DNA from: JBCCBV01 sp039033855
GTDB taxonomy: Bacteria; Planctomycetota; Phycisphaerae; Phycisphaerales; Phycisphaeraceae
Length of the DNA stretch: 64,000 nt
NCBI GenBank assembly: GCA_039033855.1
Contig: JBCCBV010000019.1
Location: forward strand, 9,317-73,316
Direction of reading: 5' to 3'
The notes beneath the pieces were generated by a model. That model was given only the letters and a program-made list of their open reading frames with translations, had not been told where the DNA came from and did no database searches. Numbering within the stretch: position 1 is the first letter of the stretch; every line of letters begins with the position of its first letter. A program made the position numbers and the translations under genes. Below are positions 62,680 through 64,000 of this stretch, one piece after another.

Positions 62680-63834
62680 ATGCGCATCCAGCACGTCATC
62701 GGATCGCTCGACCCCTCGTCCGGCGGGCCGCCGCGCGTGGCGCTGGCCCTCGCCGGCGCGCAGGCCCTGGCCGGGCACGACGCCTCGGTCTGGGCGCCCA
62801 TCGGACCCGACAACCCCTCCGACATCGACGCCGCCTACCCCGGCAGCCCGGGCGTCCAAAGCACGACCTTCGGCCGGGTCGCGCCGGCGCCGTCGGCGCT
62901 GGATGCGCTGCGGGGCAAACGTTCTGGCGGGAAATGGATCGACGCCGTCGCCGCCGCCGACGTGGTCCACCTCCACGGCGTGTGGGAGCCCGTCCTGCTG
63001 GCCGCCGCCGCCCACGCCCGCCGGGTGAACACGCCCTACGTCGTCACGCCCCACGGCATGCTCGACCCGTGGTCGCTTGCGCAAGGCCGGCTGAAAAAGA
63101 AGCTGGCGCTGGCCCTCGGCTTTAAGAGAATGATCGACCGCGCCGCCTGGGTCCACGCCCTGAACGCCGACGAGGCCCGCCTGCTCAAGCCCCTGGGCCT
63201 GCGGGCGCCGGCCAAGGTTGTGGGCAACGGCGTGTGGCTCGACCAGGTCGACACCCCCGCTCACCCCGGCGCCTTCCGCGCCGTGTGCCCCGAGCTCGGT
63301 GACCGGCCTTATGTGCTGTTCCTCTCGCGCATCCACTTCAAGAAGGGCCTCGACTACCTGGCCGACGCCTTTGCGCAGGTCGCTGGCGAGTTCCCCGACC
63401 ACGCCGTGGTGGTGGCGGGCCCGGACGACGGCGTCGCGGGCGACTTCCGGCAGCGCATCGTCAATGCCGGCCTGACCGACCGCGCCGTGCTGCCCGGGCC
63501 GGTCTACGGCGACGCCAAATGGGCCGCTCTCCGCGGCGCCGACGCCTTCTGCCTGCCCAGCCGGCAAGAGGGGTTCAGCGTCGCGATTCTTGAGGCCCTG
63601 GCCTGCCGGACGCCCGTGGTCATCAGCGAGGCTTGCCATTTTCCCGAGGTCGCCCAGGTCCGCGCCGGCGCCGTGGTCGAGCTTTCCGCTGCCGCCACCG
63701 CCCAGGGCCTGCGCGACGTGCTCTCGAACCCCGAGCAAGCCCGCGCGATGGGCCAGAACGGTCGAAAACTGGTCGAAGAGCGCTTCACCTGGCCGGCCGT
63801 GGCGGCGCAGATGTTGGCCGCTTACGCCGGCTGA
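62680..63834 (+). CDS. Glycosyltransferase family 4
   Basis: 384 residues, GT-B fold. MRIQHVIGSLDPSSGGPPRVALALAGAQALAGHD holds the Gly-rich N-terminal loop. YVVTPHGMLDPW, GNGVWLDQ, YVLFLSRIHFKKGLDYLADAFAQV and FCLPSRQEGFSVAILEALACRTPVVISEACHFPEV complete the GT4 set, with the E-x7-E donor motif altered to SVAILEAL. The ATG lies 4 bp after the sulfotransferase stop. Downstream (63835-64000) no gene is seen. Confidence 0.93.
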   Translation: MRIQHVIGSLDPSSGGPPRVALALAGAQALAGHDASVWAPIGPDNPSDIDAAYPGSPGVQSTTFGRVAPAPSALDALRGKRSGGKWIDAVAAADVVHLHGVWEPVLLAAAAHARRVNTPYVVTPHGMLDPWSLAQGRLKKKLALALGFKRMIDRAAWVHALNADEARLLKPLGLRAPAKVVGNGVWLDQVDTPAHPGAFRAVCPELGDRPYVLFLSRIHFKKGLDYLADAFAQVAGEFPDHAVVVAGPDDGVAGDFRQRIVNAGLTDRAVLPGPVYGDAKWAALRGADAFCLPSRQEGFSVAILEALACRTPVVISEACHFPEVAQVRAGAVVELSAAATAQGLRDVLSNPEQARAMGQNGRKLVEERFTWPAVAAQMLAAYAG

Positions 63835-64000
63835 ATCCCCGGGAAAGCTCTTTCTGTTGCCTTCTGAAGGGGTTCGCTCGTCCGACGCATCTTCTGGGGG
63901 TGGGTTTGGAATGCGTGCGCGACCCCGAAACGTTGTTCCTGCGTAGAAACCGCTGGACCCCTTGGGATTACCGGGCAGTGTTCCTACAGTGAGGTGCCCC

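Overview
The window is about 64 kb of very GC-rich bacterial DNA. Several traits point to the Planctomycetota, most likely class Phycisphaerae. Two secreted proteins combine dockerin-like DxNxDG repeats with a C-terminal VPEPAS sorting signal. There is a long MoxR/DUF58/BatA/VWA operon with giant membrane proteins, an H-X9-DG pseudopilin-like protein, and an animal/fungal-type (GT3) glycogen synthase. This placement is inferred from gene content; no rRNA or tRNA gene was seen.

Left part (1-8.2 kb): an exopolysaccharide-type region. It holds a lipoyl-domain protein cut by the window edge, a fused E1 alpha/beta thiamine-diphosphate dehydrogenase, a PEP-CTERM/dockerin protein, a hexapeptide acetyltransferase, a GT2 glycosyltransferase, yebC and a PEP-CTERM-system-type glycosyltransferase.

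Housekeeping part (8.4-23 kb): polX, a CPA2 cation/proton antiporter, an outer-membrane-type protein, a Gfo/Idh/MocA oxidoreductase, pgk, ygfZ, a cyclophilin, dnaA with a possible origin region beside it, mutM (enlarged by repeat-derived inserts), a small membrane protein and a VOC protein.

Centre (23.25-38.36 kb): eight co-directional genes, mostly overlapping or abutting. They are a MoxR ATPase, a DUF58 protein, a BatA-like membrane protein, a VWA plus glutamine-amidotransferase-like membrane protein, a 1285-residue membrane/coiled-coil protein and three exported proteins, one of them a squalene-cyclase-like toroid. The set looks like one ATPase-driven cell-envelope machine and is my main candidate for an undescribed system.

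Next (38.4-52.3 kb): ppk1 with a striking Lys-every-fourth-residue tail, a dodecin-like protein, a thioredoxin-like protein, a TauE/SafE permease, large exported proteins, an ankyrin protein, the GT3 glycogen synthase and a second PEP-CTERM/dockerin protein. Polyphosphate and glycogen synthesis suggest storage metabolism.

Right part (52.6-63.8 kb): a Wzx/Wzy-type polysaccharide locus with flippase, epimerase, four GT4-type glycosyltransferases, methyltransferase, polymerase and sulfotransferase. The likely product is a sulfated, methylated surface polysaccharide.

Repeated short DNA elements run through the whole window. CCCCCGGAA-type arrays, often with 12-bp periods, occur in linkers and inside genes, where they keep frame. 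Three-base-loop palindromes, an element of about 118 bp with inverted ends in three copies, and CCCTCTCC/GGGAGAGGG elements fill most intergenic gaps. Two palindromes and two CCGGA patches lie in frame inside mutM.
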